Below are positions 30,127 to 38,918 of a DNA stretch of 64,000 bases, one piece after another. Position 1 is the first letter of the stretch. Every line of letters starts with the position of its first letter. The DNA comes from Castellaniella caeni NBRC 101664 (GTDB taxonomy: Bacteria > Pseudomonadota > Gammaproteobacteria > Burkholderiales > Burkholderiaceae_B): contig NZ_BCWN01000008.1 of assembly GCF_001592225.1 (NCBI RefSeq), positions 1 through 64,000 of the forward strand, in the 5' to 3' direction. The notes under the pieces are model-generated. The model ran no database searches. It was not told where the DNA came from and worked only from the letters and a program-made list of their open reading frames with translations. Position numbers and translations under genes: made by a program.

Positions 30127-30648
30127 ATGCCTGACGATCACGCACCCGACCCCGTCCCCCTGCTCGACCCACCCCCCGACCCCGCCCTGCGCGTGTCGCT
30201 GCGCTTTGAAGACTGGCTGACCGTCCTCAGCCTGGCGGCCCTTGCCTGCATCACGCTGGCCAACGTCATCGTGCGCTACCTCACCGCCGAATCCTTCGCC
30301 TGGACGGAAGAAATCTCCATCTTCCTGCTGGTGGTGCTCACCCTGGGGGCGGGCTCGTCGGCCTTCGTGCGGCGGCTGCACATCCGCATCGAAATGCTGG
30401 CCGACGGCGGCACGCGCGCGCGCCAGCGCCGCTTTGCCCTGATCTCAGACGGTGTCTGCCTGCTGTTTTTCGCCGGGCTCACGGTGCTGCTGGCGCGCAT
30501 GGCGCTGGATGAATACAACTGGGGCGACACCTCGCCCGCCATCGGCATTCCCACCTGGTGGTATTCGATGTGGCTGCCCGTCCTCTCGGCGGTGATCACG
30601 CTGCGCCTGGGCGGCATGGTGGCGCGCTGCTGGAGGCAACGGCCATGA
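30127..30648 (+). CDS. TRAP transporter small permease (DctQ)
   Basis: Small TRAP membrane subunit of 173 residues with four predicted helices and a Pro-rich cytoplasmic start. The family pattern FAWTEEISIFLLVVLTLGAGSSAF is visible, followed by RRLHIRIEML. ATG 30127 is chosen; a TTG at 30112 would add five residues. The stop overlaps the dctM start (ATGA), indicating translational coupling. Confidence 0.9.
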   Translation: MPDDHAPDPVPLLDPPPDPALRVSLRFEDWLTVLSLAALACITLANVIVRYLTAESFAWTEEISIFLLVVLTLGAGSSAFVRRLHIRIEMLADGGTRARQRRFALISDGVCLLFFAGLTVLLARMALDEYNWGDTSPAIGIPTWWYSMWLPVLSAVITLRLGGMVARCWRQRP

Positions 30649-31943
30649 TCCCCTCGCTGCTGTTTGGCCTGTTCGTCGTGCTCATGGTGGTGGGCGTGCC
30701 CGTGGGCGTAGCCCTGGGCGCGGCCGGCACGCTGGCCATTGCCCTGGCCAACCCCGATACCCACTGGTTCGGCCTCATGGCCGTGTCGCAAAGCTTCTAC
30801 GCCGGACTGGCCAAGTATCCGCTTTTGGCCATCCCCATGTTCGTGCTGGTGGGCTCGATCTTCGACCGCTCGGGGGTGGCGGCCAAGCTGGTGCGCCTGG
30901 CGCAATCCATCACCGGCAACGGCCCCGGCATGCTGGCCGTGGTGGCCATCAGCGTGGCCATGTTCCTGGGCGGCATCTCGGGCTCGGGGCCGGCCTGCGC
31001 CGCCGCCGTGGGCGCCATCATGATCGGCGCCATGAACCGCGCGGGCTACCCGCGCGCCTATTCGGCCAGCGTGGTGGCCGCCGGGGCGGCCACCGACATT
31101 CTCATCCCGCCATCCATCGCCATGATCGTGTATTCGATCCTCGTGCCCGAGGCCTCGGTGCCCGCGCTGTTTGCCGCCGGCATGCTGCCGGGCATCCTGG
31201 CCGGCATCGGGCTCATCATCCCCGCGGTCTGGCTGGCCCGGCGCCACAACATGGGCGCCGAATCACGCAAAGAGCCGCGCCCGCCCTTCTGGCGCAGCCT
31301 GTTCGAGGCCATCCCCGGGCTGGCCGCGCCGGTCATCATCCTGGGCGGCATGCGTATGGGCTATTTCACGCCCACCGAGGCCGCCGTGGTGGCGGTGTTC
31401 TACGGGCTGTTCATCGGCATATTCGTGCACCGCACCATGCGCTGGCGCGACCTGTTCCCCATCTTTCGCGAAGCGGGCGAGCTCTCGGCGGTCATCATGC
31501 TGATCGTGACGCTGGCGGGCATTTTCGCCTGGTCGCTGTCCACGCTGTCCATCATCGACCCCATCACCCACGCCATCGTCAACGCGGGCCTGGGAGAATA
31601 CGGGGTGATGACGTTGCTCATCCTGCTGCTGATCGTGGCGGGCATGTTTCTGGACGGCATCTCGATATTTCTCATTTTCGTGCCGCTCATCCAGCCGGTG
31701 GCCCTGGCCTTTCACTGGGACATGGTCTGGCTGGGGGTGGTGCTCACGCTCATGGTGGCGGTGGGGCAGTTCACGCCGCCGGTGGCGGTGAACCTGATGG
31801 TGTCGAGCAAGATCGCGCAGATCCCCATGGAAAGCACGGTGCCCTGGGTGCTGTGGCTGGTGGCCGGCATGCTGTGCACGCTGGTGCTGGTGGTGCTGTT
31901 TCCACAGATTGCGCTGTGGTTGCCGCATTATTTGGGGTATTGA
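30645..31943 (+). CDS. TRAP transporter large permease (DctM)
   Basis: Large TRAP subunit of 432 residues. Visible family signatures are YPLLAIPMFVLVGSIFDRSG, GGISGSGPACAAAVGAIM, AAGAATDILIPPSIAMIVYS, MGYFTPTEAAVVAVFYG and VGQFTPPVAVNLMV. It overlaps dctQ by 4 nt. Its binding protein is not immediately adjacent: dctP follows only after a 326-bp repeat-rich spacer. Confidence 0.93.
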   Translation: MIPSLLFGLFVVLMVVGVPVGVALGAAGTLAIALANPDTHWFGLMAVSQSFYAGLAKYPLLAIPMFVLVGSIFDRSGVAAKLVRLAQSITGNGPGMLAVVAISVAMFLGGISGSGPACAAAVGAIMIGAMNRAGYPRAYSASVVAAGAATDILIPPSIAMIVYSILVPEASVPALFAAGMLPGILAGIGLIIPAVWLARRHNMGAESRKEPRPPFWRSLFEAIPGLAAPVIILGGMRMGYFTPTEAAVVAVFYGLFIGIFVHRTMRWRDLFPIFREAGELSAVIMLIVTLAGIFAWSLSTLSIIDPITHAIVNAGLGEYGVMTLLILLLIVAGMFLDGISIFLIFVPLIQPVALAFHWDMVWLGVVLTLMVAVGQFTPPVAVNLMVSSKIAQIPMESTVPWVLWLVAGMLCTLVLVVLFPQIALWLPHYLGY

Positions 31944-31957
31944 GTTGTTGAAGGGTG

Positions 31958-32018
31958 TTCTTTAGGGATACCTCACCAGGAGGGAGTTCGGGGGGGTTCT
32001 TTAGGGATACCTCGCCAG
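31958..32018 (+). repeat. Direct repeat, two 23-bp copies
   Basis: GTTCTTTAGGGATACCTC followed by A/G and CCAG occurs at 31958-31980 and 31996-32018 with a single mismatch and a 38-bp period. It lies directly after the dctM stop. The second copy leads into a long inverted repeat. Confidence 0.85.
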
Positions 32019-32118
32019 GGTGCTCAGGGGCTTGGGGGCACAGGGTCGCATGTTTGCGGCTGCGCCGACGGTGTGGGGGTGGGCTCCAACAGTGCCCCCA
32101 AGCCCCTGAACACCCTGG
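32015..32118. repeat. Long inverted repeat in the dctM-dctP spacer
   Basis: Arms of 26 bp at 32015-32040 and 32093-32118 are complementary with one mismatch (core CAGGGGCTTGGGGGCA / TGCCCCCAAGCCCCTG), enclosing 52 nt. The RNA could form a long stable stem between the permease and binding-protein cistrons. It may act as a processing or stability element that sets different expression levels, or be a mobile intergenic repeat. Both are inference. Confidence 0.8.
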
Positions 32119-32153
32119 CTGACGAGGTGCGGGGCACTGAAACTCCTTTTGCT

Positions 32154-32195
32154 TGGCTACTGAATGCTGGCTACTGAATGCTGGCTACTGAATGC
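32154..32195 (+). repeat. Tandem repeat, three perfect 14-bp units
   Basis: TGGCTACTGAATGC occurs three times without interruption, followed by degenerate GCTGGGTGC units. It lies about 75 bp before the dctP start codon. The rest of the 31944-32269 spacer holds no gene. Confidence 0.93.
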
Positions 32196-32269
32196 TGGGT
32201 GCTGGGTGCCGGGCGTCAGCAGGAGCACGTTTTGATGATGATTAAAATTTTCACAGAGGAGACTGACCC

Positions 32270-33295
32270 ATGTATTTGAAACGATATATCGGCGCGGCGG
32301 CGCTGGCTTTGACGGCGCTGGCGACGACGCTGCCCGCCCAGGCGGCCAATTACAAGTCCGAATACAAACTGTCGATCGTGGTCGGCACCAATTTCCCCTG
32401 GGGCCAGGGGGCGGTGATCTGGTCCGATCTGGTGCGCGAGCGCACCAACGGGCGCATCAACATCAAGGTGTACCCGGGCACGTCGCTGGTGCAGGGCGAC
32501 CAGACGCGCGAATTCACGGCTATCCGCCAGGGGGTGATCGACATGGCGGTGGGTTCGACCATCAACTGGTCGCCGCAGGTGAAAGAGCTGAACCTGTTCT
32601 CGCTGCCCTTCCTGATGCCGGATTACCCGGCCATCGACGCGCTGACGCACGGCGAGGTGGGCAAGCAGCTGTTCGGCATCCTGGGCAAGAAAGGCGTGGT
32701 GCCGCTCGCCTGGGGTGAGAACGGCTACCGCCAGCTGTCGAACTCGGTGCGCGAGGTCAAGGCGCCCGAAGACATCAAGGGCATGAAGCTGCGCGTGGTG
32801 GGTTCGCCGCTGTACATCGATACGTTCACGGCACTGGGGGCCAACCCCACGCAGATGAGCTGGGCCGATGCGCAGCCGGCGCTGGCCAGCGGCGCGGTGG
32901 ACGGGCAGGAAAATCCGCTGTCGATCTACGCCGGGGCCAAGCTGTATGACGTGGGGCAAAAGTACCTGAGCCTGTGGAATTACGTGGCCGATCCGCTGAT
33001 TTTCGTGGTGAACAAGGACGTCTGGGCCTCGTGGTCGGCGGACGATCAGAAGATCGTGCGCGAAGCGGCCATCGAGGCCGGGCAGCGCGAGACGGTGATC
33101 GCGCGCAAGGGGGTGACGAACACGGACGATTCGCTGCTCAAGGAAATCGAGGGTCACGGGGTGACGGTGACGGTGCTGTCGCCGGATCAGATCGCGGCGT
33201 TCGCCAAGGTGACGCAGCCGGTGTTCGACAAGTGGGCCAAGCAGATCGGGCCCGATCTGGTGAAGCAAGCGCAGGCGGACATCGCCAAGCGGTAA
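32270..33295 (+). CDS. TRAP transporter substrate-binding protein (DctP)
   Basis: Periplasmic binding protein of 341 residues with a signal peptide cleaved near PAQAAN. DctP-family features: VYPGTSLVQGDQTREFTAIRQG, LAWGENGYRQLSN, the ligand-carboxylate region IKGMKLRVVGSPLY with its Arg, and LASGAVDGQENPLSIY. It probably partners the dctQM pair upstream. AGAGGAG before ATG 32270 is a good ribosome-binding site, so it can be translated independently of the permeases. Confidence 0.92.
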   Translation: MYLKRYIGAAALALTALATTLPAQAANYKSEYKLSIVVGTNFPWGQGAVIWSDLVRERTNGRINIKVYPGTSLVQGDQTREFTAIRQGVIDMAVGSTINWSPQVKELNLFSLPFLMPDYPAIDALTHGEVGKQLFGILGKKGVVPLAWGENGYRQLSNSVREVKAPEDIKGMKLRVVGSPLYIDTFTALGANPTQMSWADAQPALASGAVDGQENPLSIYAGAKLYDVGQKYLSLWNYVADPLIFVVNKDVWASWSADDQKIVREAAIEAGQRETVIARKGVTNTDDSLLKEIEGHGVTVTVLSPDQIAAFAKVTQPVFDKWAKQIGPDLVKQAQADIAKR

Positions 33296-33304
33296 TTCGC
33301 CATC

Positions 33305-33327
33305 GGCACTGCGTTCAGTGCCTTCTT
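33305..33327 (+). terminator. Rho-independent-like terminator after dctP
   Basis: Perfect 7-bp stem GGCACTG / CAGTGCC with a CGTT loop is followed by TTCTT, 10 bp after the dctP stop. A second hairpin (GCGCCGCCA / TGGCGGCGC, 33337-33363) lies just beyond. The rest of the gap to 33520 holds nothing recognised. Confidence 0.65.
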
Positions 33328-33520
33328 GGCTGAGCAGCGCCGCCAGGGCATTCTTGGCGGCGCTGTCGCCGGGGCAGGCCTGCCAAGCAGGCAAGCCGAG
33401 ACACATCGCCTCCATCCGATTTGTGCCGCCCGGGGTTCGGCGGGCGACCCCGACTGGCATCGATGGTGAGGCGTACGCGCGTATGATGGCAGCCGGTTAG
33501 CGCTGCCTGATGCCCCACTC

Positions 33521-34273
33521 ATGGAAATCACCTTTCAAGTTGTCGTTCTGCTGTTTTTCGTGGCCATCATTGCGGGCACGATCGATGCCATTGCGGGCGG
33601 CGGCGGGCTGATCACGATTCCCACGCTGCTGGCGGTGGGCCTGCCGCCAGGGCAGGCGATTGCGACCAACAAGGTGGGCGGGATTGCCGGATCGGCCGCG
33701 GCAACGCTGCACTTTTTGCGCATCCGGCAAATCAACCTGAAGCACAGCCGCTGGATGATGCTGGGCACGTTTCTGGGCTCGCTGGCAGGCGGCATCGCGC
33801 TCACGCGCATCGACAGCAGCCTGCTCAAGCAGGTGATTCCCATCCTGCTGATCGGTTTCGCGCTGTACTTTCTGCTGTCGCCCAAGGTGGGTGCCGAAGA
33901 TCATAAAGAGCGCCTGACGATGGCGGTGTACGCGGCCACGCTGGCGCCGCTGCTGGGCTTTTACGACGGCTTCTTCGGGCCGGGCGTGGGCACGTTTCTG
34001 GCGATTTCGTGCGTGACGCTGCTGGGCATGAACCTGGTGAAGGCGACGGCGCACGCCAAGCTGCTGAACCTGTGCAGCAACTTGGCGGCGCTGATCTTTT
34101 TCGCGCTGCACGGCAACATCATCTGGGCCTACGGACTGCCCATGCTGGCAGGCCAGTGGGTGGGCGGCACGATCGGCGCGCGCCTGGTGGTCAAGCGCGG
34201 CCAGCAGCTCATCCGGGTGCTGATGGTGATCATGGCCATCGTGATTTCGGTGAAGATGCTGATGACGCCTTGA
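33521..34273 (+). CDS. TSUP-family sulfite/organosulfur exporter (TauE/SafE)
   Basis: Inner-membrane protein of 250 residues with about eight helices. It belongs to the TauE/SafE family that exports sulfite, sulfoacetate or related anions. Family motifs in both repeats: DAIAGGGGLITIPTLLAVGLPPG and GFYDGFFGPGVGTFL. It stands alone downstream of the TRAP dctP gene. A functional pairing with that transporter (sulfonate in, sulfite out) is possible but not shown. Confidence 0.88.
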   Translation: MEITFQVVVLLFFVAIIAGTIDAIAGGGGLITIPTLLAVGLPPGQAIATNKVGGIAGSAAATLHFLRIRQINLKHSRWMMLGTFLGSLAGGIALTRIDSSLLKQVIPILLIGFALYFLLSPKVGAEDHKERLTMAVYAATLAPLLGFYDGFFGPGVGTFLAISCVTLLGMNLVKATAHAKLLNLCSNLAALIFFALHGNIIWAYGLPMLAGQWVGGTIGARLVVKRGQQLIRVLMVIMAIVISVKMLMTP

Positions 34274-34354
34274 CGTGACGATCACTCACCCAACCGGGCG
34301 AAGACCGGGCGCGTAGAATGAATTCGATTGGCGCGTATTCACAAGAGGCTCTCC

Positions 34355-35218
34355 ATGACTCAAACACCCAACGCCGCGGCTTCCGGCACGTTTCTGATCG
34401 GCGGCGACATCCCTGTCCACCGGCTGGCCTATGGGGCCATGCGCATCACCGGCCCAGGCATCTGGGGCGACCCCAAAGACCGGCGGGCGGCGCTGGCCAC
34501 CTTGCGGCGGCTGCCCGAGCTGGGGGTCAACTTCATCGACACCGCCGACAGCTATGGGCCGTTCGTCAGCGAAGACCTGATCCGCGAGGCCTTGCATCCC
34601 TATCCCGGCATGCTGGTCGCCACCAAGGGCGGGCTGCTGCGCCACGGGCCCGATAAATGGGTGCCGCTGGCCGACCCCGGTTACTTGCGCCAGTGTGTGC
34701 TGCTGAGCCTGCGTCGTCTGGGCGTCGAACGCATCGATCTCTGGCAGCTGCACCGGCTGGATCACGGCGACGCGCGCCAGGCGCAGCTGCAGGTGATCGC
34801 CGACATGCGCCAAGAAGGGCTCATCCGCCACGTGGGCCTGAGCGAAGTGCGCCCGGCGGACATCGAAGAGGCGCAACGGTATTTTCCGGTGGCCACGGTG
34901 CAAAACCAATACAACCTGGGCGAGCGCAAGAGCGAGGCGGTGCTGGATTACTGCACGCAGCACGGCATCGGCTTCATCCCCTGGTATCCGCTCAACGCGG
35001 GCAAGCTGGCGCATCCGGGCTCGGTTCTGGACACCATCGCGCAAGCCCACGGCGTGACGCCCAGCGCCATCGCATTGGCCTGGCTGCTGAAGCGCTCACC
35101 CGTGATGCTGCCGATTCCAGGCACCAGCAGTCCCGAGCACCTGGCGCAAAACGTGGCGGCAGCCCAGGTGCGGCTGTCCGATCACGAGTTCGAGACCCTG
35201 GGAAAGCAGGCGGTGTAG
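34355..35218 (+). CDS. Aldo/keto reductase
   Basis: NADPH-dependent aldo/keto reductase of 287 residues. The catalytic tetrad is recognisable: Asp in FIDTADSYG, Tyr in the same motif, Lys in VATKGG and His in LWQLHRLD. The cofactor-binding C-terminus is [18 protein letters not shown] 34355 is preferred; it is preceded by an AAGAGG purine stretch. Physiological substrate unknown. Confidence 0.9.
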   Translation: MTQTPNAAASGTFLIGGDIPVHRLAYGAMRITGPGIWGDPKDRRAALATLRRLPELGVNFIDTADSYGPFVSEDLIREALHPYPGMLVATKGGLLRHGPDKWVPLADPGYLRQCVLLSLRRLGVERIDLWQLHRLDHGDARQAQLQVIADMRQEGLIRHVGLSEVRPADIEEAQRYFPVATVQNQYNLGERKSEAVLDYCTQHGIGFIPWYPLNAGKLAHPGSVLDTIAQAHGVTPSAIALAWLLKRSPVMLPIPGTSSPEHLAQNVAAAQVRLSDHEFETLGKQAV

Positions 35219-35307
35219 TTGCACACTGCCAAGCGCCCCGGCGAGCAGCCGAGCATTCGCGGTAGACTGCGGGCTTGCGGCCTGGGGCCGATTGTTCAGG
35301 ATTCGCC

Positions 35308-35862
35308 ATGGCCTTGCGCGCCACCATTTACAAAGCAGAAATCAACGTGGCCGACAATGACCGCGGCTATTACGGCAGCCATGCCGTCACGCTGGCGCGG
35401 CATCCGTCCGAGACGGACGAGCGCCTGATGGTGCGTCTGCTGGCCTATGCGCTCTGGGTCGAGGCCGACGAGCGGCTGGTGTTCACGCGCGGCCTGAGCG
35501 ACACCGACGAGCCCGACCTCTGGAACCTGGATCTCACCGGCGCCGTACAGCAATGGGTGGAAGTGGGCCTGCCCGACGAACGCCGCCTGCTCAAGGCCTG
35601 CGGGCGCGCTACCCAGGTGGTCGTGCTGGCCTATGGCCGCGGGGTGGACATCTGGTGGGCGGGCGTGCGCGACAAGCTGACGCGCGCGCCCAACCTGCAG
35701 GTGTACGCCCTGGATGCCGAGGCGAGCAAGGCGCTGGCCAGTCTGGCCGAACGCTCGATGACCCTGAGCGTGAACATCACCGACCGCAACGCCTGGGTGT
35801 CCTGCGACCGTGGCGATGTCAGCCTGGACGTGCACTGCCTGCGCGAAGCCACGGTGCGCTGA
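35308..35862 (+). CDS. yaeQ: YaeQ family protein
   Basis: Protein of 184 residues matching YaeQ from end to end: MALRATIYKAEINVADNDRGYYG, HPSETDERLMVRLLAYAL, GLSDTDEPDLWNLDLTG and NITDRNAWVS. The fold is PD-(D/E)XK nuclease-like in structural classifications, with Glu/Asp residues in the expected order. No activity is assigned. Its stop is 1 bp from the convergent porin stop. Confidence 0.92.
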   Translation: MALRATIYKAEINVADNDRGYYGSHAVTLARHPSETDERLMVRLLAYALWVEADERLVFTRGLSDTDEPDLWNLDLTGAVQQWVEVGLPDERRLLKACGRATQVVVLAYGRGVDIWWAGVRDKLTRAPNLQVYALDAEASKALASLAERSMTLSVNITDRNAWVSCDRGDVSLDVHCLREATVR

Positions 35863-35863
35863 A

Positions 35864-37045
35864 TCAGAACATGTGCATCATGCCCAGCCCTGCCTCACGG
35901 CCATCCAGGCCATCCACATAGCCCAGGTTTTTGCCGTACGAGGCATAGACATAGGCGTACGTGCGCTTGGACAGCGGGTACTGGTAGTTGACGTGATACG
36001 TGTCGATGTTGCCGGCCAGATCGCCCCAGCCGCCGGCCGCCTGCGACGCGTCCAGGTTGGACGAAGAATGGTTCCACCCGGCATACAGCACGCCGCCGCC
36101 CACCGGGGTGCTGACCCCCAGGTGGAAATCGTTGGACTTGAAGTTCTCGTAGTTTTCGATGTTCAGCGCCCGCCCACTGATGGCGCCGACATAGTCATTG
36201 GTGTAATACCCCATGCCCAGCTTGCCGTGCTGGTCATGGCCATAGGCCAGCGCCAACTTCACGATTTCAAAATCGTAGGTCACGCCGATGTTCCAGTTGA
36301 CGACCGCCGACTTGCTGAATGCCGTCGTGTTGAAGTCGCCCATCGTGACCTCGCCCCGGCTGGCGCGGTCGTAGCTCAGGCCGATCGCCAGGGGGCCCTG
36401 CTCGTACTTGAGGCCGGCGGACGTGAAATTGGAACGGTTGGCCTCATTGCCCTGATCGACCCCGGCGCTGCGTTCGATGGAGGTCTTGGGCGTGGCGTAC
36501 ATGACGATGGCCGTCAACCCCGCGAAATTGGGCGAGGTGTACTTGAACGAATTGTCGATCCGGGTGCCGGCGTTCTTGGCGGGGCCGCCAAAGGCCTGAT
36601 CCATCGACCCCATGCCCAGCCCGGTGGTGCCGTCGCCGTTCTCGACGATGCCGACGTCCACGCCCGCGTTGTACTGACGGCCCATCGTGACGCTGCCCCA
36701 GTCATCGCTGGCCAACCCCACGAACGCCTGCCGGCTGAACTGGCGCGTGTCGTCGCTGAACCCCCCGCTGCCGATACTGAACCCCTGTTCGAGTGTGAAC
36801 ACCGCCCGCAGGCCGCCTCCCAGGTCTTCGGCCCCTTTCAGACCAAAGCGGTTGGCCGCCAGCGTGCCGCCCACCAGCCCGGACTGAGACACACGGACGT
36901 CGTTGTCATGCCGCTGCAGCCGATGCTCCAGATAGCCATAACCCGAATCGATGATGCCATACAAAGTGACCGACGTTTCGGCCTGCGCGGCACCAGCCAC
37001 CAGCACACCCACCATCCATGCGCTCAGGCATAGTGTTTTTTTCAT
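35864..37045 (-). CDS. Gram-negative porin (Omp32/OmpC type)
   Basis: Outer-membrane trimeric beta-barrel porin of 393 residues. The signal peptide ends AGAAQAE and the first strand SVTLYGIIDSGYGY is the beta-proteobacterial signature. The mature part shows FGLKGAEDLGGGLRAVFTLEQGF, RQAFVGLASDDWGSVTMGRQY and a terminal aromatic residue (GLGMMHMF) used by the Bam machinery. ATG 37045 has a strong GGAGGAG ribosome-binding site. Its upstream region carries a 45-bp block also found before the acyl-CoA dehydrogenase gene, so this porin is probably induced with that pathway. Confidence 0.93.
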   Translation of the reverse strand: MKKTLCLSAWMVGVLVAGAAQAETSVTLYGIIDSGYGYLEHRLQRHDNDVRVSQSGLVGGTLAANRFGLKGAEDLGGGLRAVFTLEQGFSIGSGGFSDDTRQFSRQAFVGLASDDWGSVTMGRQYNAGVDVGIVENGDGTTGLGMGSMDQAFGGPAKNAGTRIDNSFKYTSPNFAGLTAIVMYATPKTSIERSAGVDQGNEANRSNFTSAGLKYEQGPLAIGLSYDRASRGEVTMGDFNTTAFSKSAVVNWNIGVTYDFEIVKLALAYGHDQHGKLGMGYYTNDYVGAISGRALNIENYENFKSNDFHLGVSTPVGGGVLYAGWNHSSSNLDASQAAGGWGDLAGNIDTYHVNYQYPLSKRTYAYVYASYGKNLGYVDGLDGREAGLGMMHMF

Positions 37046-37161
37046 GATCAAATGCTCCTCCAAGGTTGATGACATTGCCAAACCACCTGTCGGCACAGCT
37101 TTGCATGACAGGCTTTACACACACCACTGAAACCACTGAACGGCACGGACTGCACTGCGCC

Positions 37162-37227
37162 CATGCTAAGGCGGGAGCCTGTTTCTGAATTGACTGATTC
37201 CGACATATAGATACGTATTTCCGACAG
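37162..37227 (-). promoter_or_regulatory. Conserved regulatory block upstream of the porin gene
   Basis: The 45-bp block 37162-37206 (CATGCTAAG...AATTGACTG...TTCCGACAT on the plus strand) is identical at 39 of 45 positions to 48893-48937. The TTCCGACA element recurs 21 bp further upstream (37219-37226), that is two helical turns. Read toward the porin it is GTCGGAA...GTCAATT...TTAGCAT, and TTAGCAT is a plausible -10 region. It ends 116 bp before the porin start. Confidence 0.65.
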
Positions 37228-37310
37228 TCATAGCGGAAAATACCCAGTGATTACCCCAACTCAACCGACAATTGGCGCTAAATTACAAATAAATGTCGTA
37301 TTTAGTCAAA

Positions 37311-38918
37311 TCAACAAGGTGCTGAGCCTTGTGTCAGCGTCAGAACGCTGAGGCGCAAGTCCAGGGTCTGGCGACTGGCGGAAAACCGCGTGGCCAGCCA
37401 CGGCCCCGACTCGTCATCGAACGGCAGGGCATACAAGGGAAAGCAGCTGGACGCAATATGCAAACGCAGGCAGTGGCCCGCAAGCTGCCGGTAGCCGATC
37501 TCGCCCAGGCAGACGTGGATCGGCCCGGACGCGGACAGCGTCCGGCGTGGCGCCTGCAGCAGAATGCGGCTGACCCCGTCGGGGCCGACGTCGCACAGGG
37601 TTACCACCACCTGGCACGCCCGCGCTGTGGAACGCAGCGCCAGCCTGACGCCCACGGGCCCCACCCAATCCACGGCGCACGCCAGTGGATCGGAGGTGAA
37701 ACTGAGCACGTCCTCGCGCACCGTCAGGCTTTGCGCATCGCCGGGGTTCAAGAGGGGGCGCCACCAGTCGGTCTGCACGACTGGCACGGGGTGCCCGGGG
37801 TCGTGCGTCCAGTCCAGGCGCGTGAATGCACCCGCCGGACGCTCGCGCAGGGTATGTGCGCGGCCCACCGGCGCCGCAACCAGATACCAGCGCCGCGGGA
37901 TGCAGGTGGCGGGCGGCCAGGTGGGCGCCCAACGCGGCCCTTGGCCCGTCAGCTCCCACGAAACTGGCGGCAAATGGGTGGACAGGCCTTCCAGATGCGC
38001 CCGCAGGAAATCGATCACGGGATCGAGCGTACGATCCAGCCAGCGGGCCTGCGCCTGGGGGTCGGCCAGATGATCGGCCTGCGGCCCGGCAAACGCGAAG
38101 AGGTCATCCATGTGGTCGCTTGCCGTGGCATACAGCACCTGCTGGTGTCCGACGCCAGCCGCCGTGCGCCACTGGCGCAGCTGTGCCACCGCGAACAGGT
38201 CGAACCAGCCCACCCAATGCAGGGTCGGGACGGCCCCCAGCACGCCGCGCAACGCGGCGGCCAGCGCCGTCCACGGCGGCCCGCCCTGGCGCAGCAGAAA
38301 GCTCTGCGCCCGGCTGCCGTGTATCAACTGCCGCCACGGCCGGGCGCCCCAGTCGATCGTCGCGTCCGCCGCATCCGGCGCGCCCCAGGTCGTACGCGCC
38401 CATTCGACCATGGGGCCCAGCCGCAGCACGCCCCCCTGGCAGGCGAAATCCCAAGGGACGCAACTGCTGACCCGGCTGACGAGCGCACGAACCGCCCAAT
38501 GGCGGCTTGCCACGGCGGCCCAGGCCGTGAAGCCGTAATACGAGTTACCCCAGCAGGCTACCTTGCCATTGGCCCAGGGCTGCACAACCAGCCAGTCCAG
38601 CGTGTCATAGGCATCTTCGACTTCGTGCACGAATGGCGCAGCCTGGCCTTGCGACTGCCCCAGGCCGCGCACGTCCTGCACGACCACCGCAAACCCGGCG
38701 GCACACAGGCGCACGGCGACCTTCGGCACGGGCGACGCCGCCGCCTGGCGGCCATAGGGGGTACGGATCAAGACCGCCGCCACACGCCTGCGGGCGCGTG
38801 GCCGGTAGACGTCGGTCATGAGCACAATGCCGTCACGCATCCGCACCCCGAGCGACACGTCCGGCGCAGGCGCAACGGGCAGCCCCGTCGGCACTCGGCT
38901 CACCTCTGCCTCACTCAT
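37311..38918 (-). CDS. CocE/NonD-family alpha/beta hydrolase (X-Pro dipeptidyl-peptidase S15 type)
   Basis: Serine hydrolase of 535 residues. The N-terminal S15 alpha/beta domain (VRMRDGIVLMTDVYRP) carries the nucleophile in WGNSYYGFTAW (Ser about 125) and a His in ASDHMDDLF. The C-terminal jelly-roll PepX_C domain binds substrate. Family members hydrolyse esters, amides or acyl-peptides. ATG 38918 overlaps the end of the EamA gene by 8 bp, indicating coupling. It is the last gene of a run that starts with the peptide-type ABC transporter, so it may act on an imported ester or amide. Confidence 0.86.
   Translation of the reverse strand: MSEAEVSRVPTGLPVAPAPDVSLGVRMRDGIVLMTDVYRPRARRRVAAVLIRTPYGRQAAASPVPKVAVRLCAAGFAVVVQDVRGLGQSQGQAAPFVHEVEDAYDTLDWLVVQPWANGKVACWGNSYYGFTAWAAVASRHWAVRALVSRVSSCVPWDFACQGGVLRLGPMVEWARTTWGAPDAADATIDWGARPWRQLIHGSRAQSFLLRQGGPPWTALAAALRGVLGAVPTLHWVGWFDLFAVAQLRQWRTAAGVGHQQVLYATASDHMDDLFAFAGPQADHLADPQAQARWLDRTLDPVIDFLRAHLEGLSTHLPPVSWELTGQGPRWAPTWPPATCIPRRWYLVAAPVGRAHTLRERPAGAFTRLDWTHDPGHPVPVVQTDWWRPLLNPGDAQSLTVREDVLSFTSDPLACAVDWVGPVGVRLALRSTARACQVVVTLCDVGPDGVSRILLQAPRRTLSASGPIHVCLGEIGYRQLAGHCLRLHIASSCFPLYALPFDDESGPWLATRFSASRQTLDLRLSVLTLTQGSAPC

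Noticed and set aside
33328-33520. Possible small antisense gene in the dctP-tauE gap
   Set aside because: A minus-strand frame with a plausible stretch (GLPAWQACPGDSAAKNALAALLSQ) exists. It continues through the terminator and into dctP antisense with no convincing start or domain.
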